Source: Boothiomyces macroporosus (taxonomy: Eukaryota; Chytridiomycota; Chytridiomycetes; Rhizophydiales; Terramycetaceae). From it: 64,000 nucleotides of DNA. Every line of letters begins with the position of its first letter. Positions within the stretch are counted from its first letter, which is position 1. Location of the stretch: assembly GCA_027604185.1 (NCBI GenBank), contig JADGKB010000009.1, forward strand, positions 173,412-237,411, given 5' to 3'. Below the pieces are notes generated by a model. The model did no database searches. It saw only the letters and a list, made by a program, of their open reading frames with translations, and was not told the origin of the DNA. The translations under genes were made by a program, and so were the position numbers. This document shows, piece by piece, positions 61,361 through 64,000 of this stretch.

Positions 61361-61900
61361 TTTGGTTGAAAAAGAAAAGTTTTGGGTTGACGTCAGTCCC
61401 CAAAATTGTTAGTCGTCACTCTAAAGACCAGAGTTTTCTCACTTTATTAGAATCGGAATTATCTGTTTCCTTTGTTGAATATTGAGATCTTACCTACGCG
61501 AAGAGCTGATTGGGGGTTTCAACGTTTATATGGAACAGGCGATAATTTTCAATTAAATATGAAATTACAAGGTATAACTTGTTAGACCTCAAATTTAAAG
61601 TGTAAGTGGTGTTCCAATTTGCTGACTGGTCTATAATCTAATCCAGATGGAATTGAGAGTGCATTTCGCCATCATCCAAGTATAATCACCAGTATACTAT
61701 AAATTAAACATCCTTATCAACAATTACAACACCGATATTCCTCAATCAATCTTTATCTGGAACCTAATTAAACCCGTTGAAATTTAAAGTCAATGTTTTT
61801 GGGGATGTAACATATTTTTTACTGTACATTGTTAAATTTGTTCAACTTTAAATCTCTGTTGCTCATGTGAAATTTGTCCAAAAAATTAAATCTCCCCACA
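61361..61900. other. Divergent intergenic region
   Basis: These 540 nt hold the promoters of the class A-like receptor (minus) and the rhomboid-like gene (plus). The region is A/T-rich. No further gene, repeat or RNA was recognised. Confidence 0.5.
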
Positions 61901-62401
61901 ATGGAAGAATCGATTATAAGAAGGATTCTAGATATTATTTCGTATAGAGGAGGATTGACTGATATCGCAATCAACTATACACTTACATTATTGACGATAA
62001 TATCATTTTGGACTATATCATACAAATTGAAATTAGACCGATGGCCGTTGATTATATATTTATTGGGATATTCCCTTTTCCAAGTATCGCTTTGTCTGTT
62101 TATAACAGAGTGCTATGGAATATCTCTTATTTGGTGCTGCCTATTGGGACATCAATCTGTGTATTTTAAAAGAAACTGGTACATGGTTACGGTGTGGATT
62201 CTTTCCTTGAGTACAATCTTTTATTATTTAATTGTCAAAGAAATGGTTACAACAATAGCTCATGTGTTGGGGATTATGCTAGGGTATTTGGTTGGAAGAA
62301 TCCTTGTATTCTCCCAAGGAACCAAATATTCGGAATCTGACGAGACTGCTTTACTGCAAGATGACAGGGAATCATATGCGACACTATCAGGAGGAATATA
62401 G
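61901..62401 (+). CDS. Small rhomboid-like membrane protein
   Basis: An intronless gene of 166 residues with the start at the first ATG. Five or six helices are visible (YTLTLLTIISFWTISYKL; LIIYLLGYSLFQVSLCLFI; YMVTVWILSLSTIFYYLIV). A rhomboid-type Ser region appears as YGISLIWCCLLGH and the His helix as IAHVLGIMLGYLVGRILVF, with the H-x2-G-x3-G spacing of rhomboids. GxSG is GISL here, so activity is doubtful. The tail ends with SDETALLQDD, an acidic-dileucine sorting motif. Alternative: an unrelated small polytopic protein. Confidence 0.45.
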   Translation: MEESIIRRILDIISYRGGLTDIAINYTLTLLTIISFWTISYKLKLDRWPLIIYLLGYSLFQVSLCLFITECYGISLIWCCLLGHQSVYFKRNWYMVTVWILSLSTIFYYLIVKEMVTTIAHVLGIMLGYLVGRILVFSQGTKYSESDETALLQDDRESYATLSGGI

Positions 62402-62764
62402 AATAAAAGAGGTTCTTGTTTGCGTAAATACTCATTTGCTTGTGTCAAACAATCTGGGCAATATTTGAACCGCTAGCCTGTGTGGTTTTGGCAGACTTGA
62501 TTAAAAATCAAAAGTATACGCGATATTATCAGAATGAAACAAAGATGGTGAATTTTTGGGAGTGGTTTCCGTAAAGTATCTGGAGTGATCCAGAAGCCAC
62601 CTCCTTCTTTAACTGTAATTTCATGCATCCTAAATACTTTATAAAAGTGGATCCATAATTGCGCATTAAGTTTAAAAGCGCCGATTCATTCCGATGTGCG
62701 GATATTGATTAATAATTAGAATCGCGTAAAAATTTAATTTTTGTATTTACGCGATTTAACTCAA
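62402..62764. other. Intergenic region
   Basis: These 363 nt separate two co-directional membrane-protein genes. They contain an A/T-rich upstream region (ATTAATAATTAGAATCGCGT near 62708) and no open frame worth calling. Confidence 0.5.
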
Positions 62765-63562
62765 ATGACAGTTTTTTATGCAATCTCGTTAATCATATTA
62801 GGATATGCACTTTCAAATTGTCAGTTTACAGGGAAAGGTGCCGGCGGAAAAGTAAATATACTGGTTCTAGTAACTATAATCGCCCAAGCAATATACATTA
62901 TAGATTTGATGGCTCTGGATGAATTTCATGGATATCAGCGGCTTGTGCTCGATATATTGGGAAATATATGCGATATCATCAATACATGCTGTTTGGAGTT
63001 TGCTTATATCATCAGGCTAAGGGCTGTAATCACTGAACGCGATTCCAAGTGGAAAACCAACATTTTATGGTTTTACCCGCTAATATACCCCTTAGCTGAC
63101 ATATTGTCTATCATTGGCTATTATAACTCTGATATTGAACCTCTATCAATATTGGTATGGAACGTAATCAACATTGGATTAATATTGCAAGAGATTATAG
63201 TTCATTTATGGTTTTGTGCAGAGATATCAAAAATAATTCCACTGGAAAACAGAGCAACAAATACACTGCGGCTCATTATACTCTCGCAGTTTACGTATAT
63301 CATCGGGTTCCTATTTTCTCTGGTCTTTTCAATAATATACAATGATTCACTATCAAACGAACTGATATATTTCTTTTGGTCCATTAATATAGCTCTGATA
63401 CACCCAATGACAAAAGCGATATTCTCAATACAGTATGGCGCAACTCAATCAAGCGTTCTGAGAAACTTTGAAAAGGAAAATCCTGGGATTCAAATTTCTC
63501 AAGATATATCGATGGTGGAAGAATCTAGTAATAGTGACAGTGATAAAATATACATTATTTAA
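62765..63562 (+). CDS. Seven-helix membrane protein, unknown family
   Basis: An intronless gene of 265 residues; the first ATG is at 62765 (upstream codons are open without ATG). Helices: VFYAISLIILGYALSNC, VNILVLVTIIAQAIYIIDLM, ICDIINTCCLEFAYIIRL, ILWFYPLIYPLADILSIIG, ILVWNVINIGLILQEIIVHL, FTYIIGFLFSLVFSIIYN and LIYFFWSINIALIHPMTKAI, that is seven, with a Ser/Glu-rich tail. A lone IHPMTKAIF at the last helix is faintly like NPxxY. It lacks DRY and CWxP, unlike the other receptors here. Topology suggests a receptor or sensor; nothing more can be said. Confidence 0.6.
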   Translation: MTVFYAISLIILGYALSNCQFTGKGAGGKVNILVLVTIIAQAIYIIDLMALDEFHGYQRLVLDILGNICDIINTCCLEFAYIIRLRAVITERDSKWKTNILWFYPLIYPLADILSIIGYYNSDIEPLSILVWNVINIGLILQEIIVHLWFCAEISKIIPLENRATNTLRLIILSQFTYIIGFLFSLVFSIIYNDSLSNELIYFFWSINIALIHPMTKAIFSIQYGATQSSVLRNFEKENPGIQISQDISMVEESSNSDSDKIYII

Positions 63563-64000
63563 TATATACTTGAAATCATAACTATTTTACAAACTTATTA
63601 CTGCTCAAAAAGTTACACACTCTCAATCAGATACAAACTCAATTCTAGCGAGAATAGAATGCGATACATAATGGTTTGTGGTTGTGTATAACATGTCATG
63701 ATCACTTGAAAAGATAGGTGGACAAAGTTGATCGTACACAAGTGGTGCAAGTTGTCAATGAAACTAATGACACTGCAAGAGAGTATTTTTAGTCATTGCC
63801 AGATTTAAATTTTATTTTTCAACCCATTTAGCTTTACAATGATACATTTTTAACTTGAACTTTTATTGAAACTAGTCCTGATAAGAAATGAATATTGCTG
63901 AATGTGTAATATTAACATGAACGCATTGACCTGCTTGAAATGCCAAAACAATTATATCTAACAGTGTATATGAATTACAATACCTGCCAGATATACTATC
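63563..64000. other. Terminal intergenic region
   Basis: The last 438 nt are A/T-rich and hold no open frame, repeat or RNA gene that I can support. A neighbouring gene may begin beyond the window. Confidence 0.45.

Overview
This window is nuclear DNA from a compact, AT-rich, intron-containing eukaryote, most likely a fungus. Fungal-type GPI-anchored secreted proteins, a fungal-type LEA-2 membrane protein, a Cdc20/Slp1-type APC activator, a SAP/VRR-NUC FAN1 and a metacaspase point to fungi. Three DRY/ERY receptors resembling class A GPCRs, a Na+/K+-type P-ATPase and F-box/LRR and BTB families suggest an early-diverging lineage, with Entomophthoromycotina (Conidiobolus-like) as my best guess. 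That placement is inference. TAA, TAG and TGA all act as stops.

The dominant feature is intron size. I joined exons by hand by matching reading frames to protein families and resolved about 69 introns in 25 genes. About 56 of them are 19 or 20 nt long (26 of 19 nt, 30 of 20 nt). Nearly all others are 21-24 nt. Most begin GTA, have a CTAAC/TTAAT-like branch site, and end in AG 3-6 nt later. In the Hook gene two longer introns are head-to-tail stacks of about 20-nt intron-like units (19+20+20 and 21+20) joined at AG|GT with no exon between. This is the most striking signal in the window.

Layout. 1-31.7 kb is dense housekeeping: F-box/LRR (cut by the left edge), Rrp17/NOL12, TFIIH subunit MAT1/Tfb3, LEA-2 membrane protein, Spp2/GPKOW, PP2A-B56, complex I NDUFB9, metacaspase, FAN1, GCK-type Ste20 kinase, a 7TM protein, TFIIIC large subunit, Hook, amino-acid transporter, Hos1/HDAC8-like deacetylase, Rad5-like translocase, Cdc20 and PFK-2/FBPase-2. 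Genes lie tens of bases apart. 31.7-40.5 kb holds a minisatellite, two tandem GPCR-like genes, a WW-like protein, a 3'-5' exonuclease-like gene five bases after a zinc-finger/hydrolase gene, and two GPI-anchored paralogues. 41-51.7 kb is an accessory block of intronless genes: three secreted proteins built from a four-cysteine W-C module, four BTB/T1-like proteins with a shared uncharacterised C-terminal domain, an F-box protein and two atypical HGD/DYG kinases. 51.7-64 kb returns to intron-bearing genes (glutamine synthetase-like, Na+/K+-type ATPase, ferric reductase/NOX-like, a class A-like GPCR) and ends with a rhomboid-like and a 7TM membrane protein.

Functional themes: DNA damage tolerance and repair (FAN1, Rad5), cell-cycle and phosphatase control (Cdc20, B56, MAT1), transcription by Pol II and III, glycolytic control, and an environment-facing set of receptors and secreted proteins. 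No tRNA, rRNA, CRISPR or clear mobile element was recognised. Exon-intron structures are hand-derived and not backed by transcripts.
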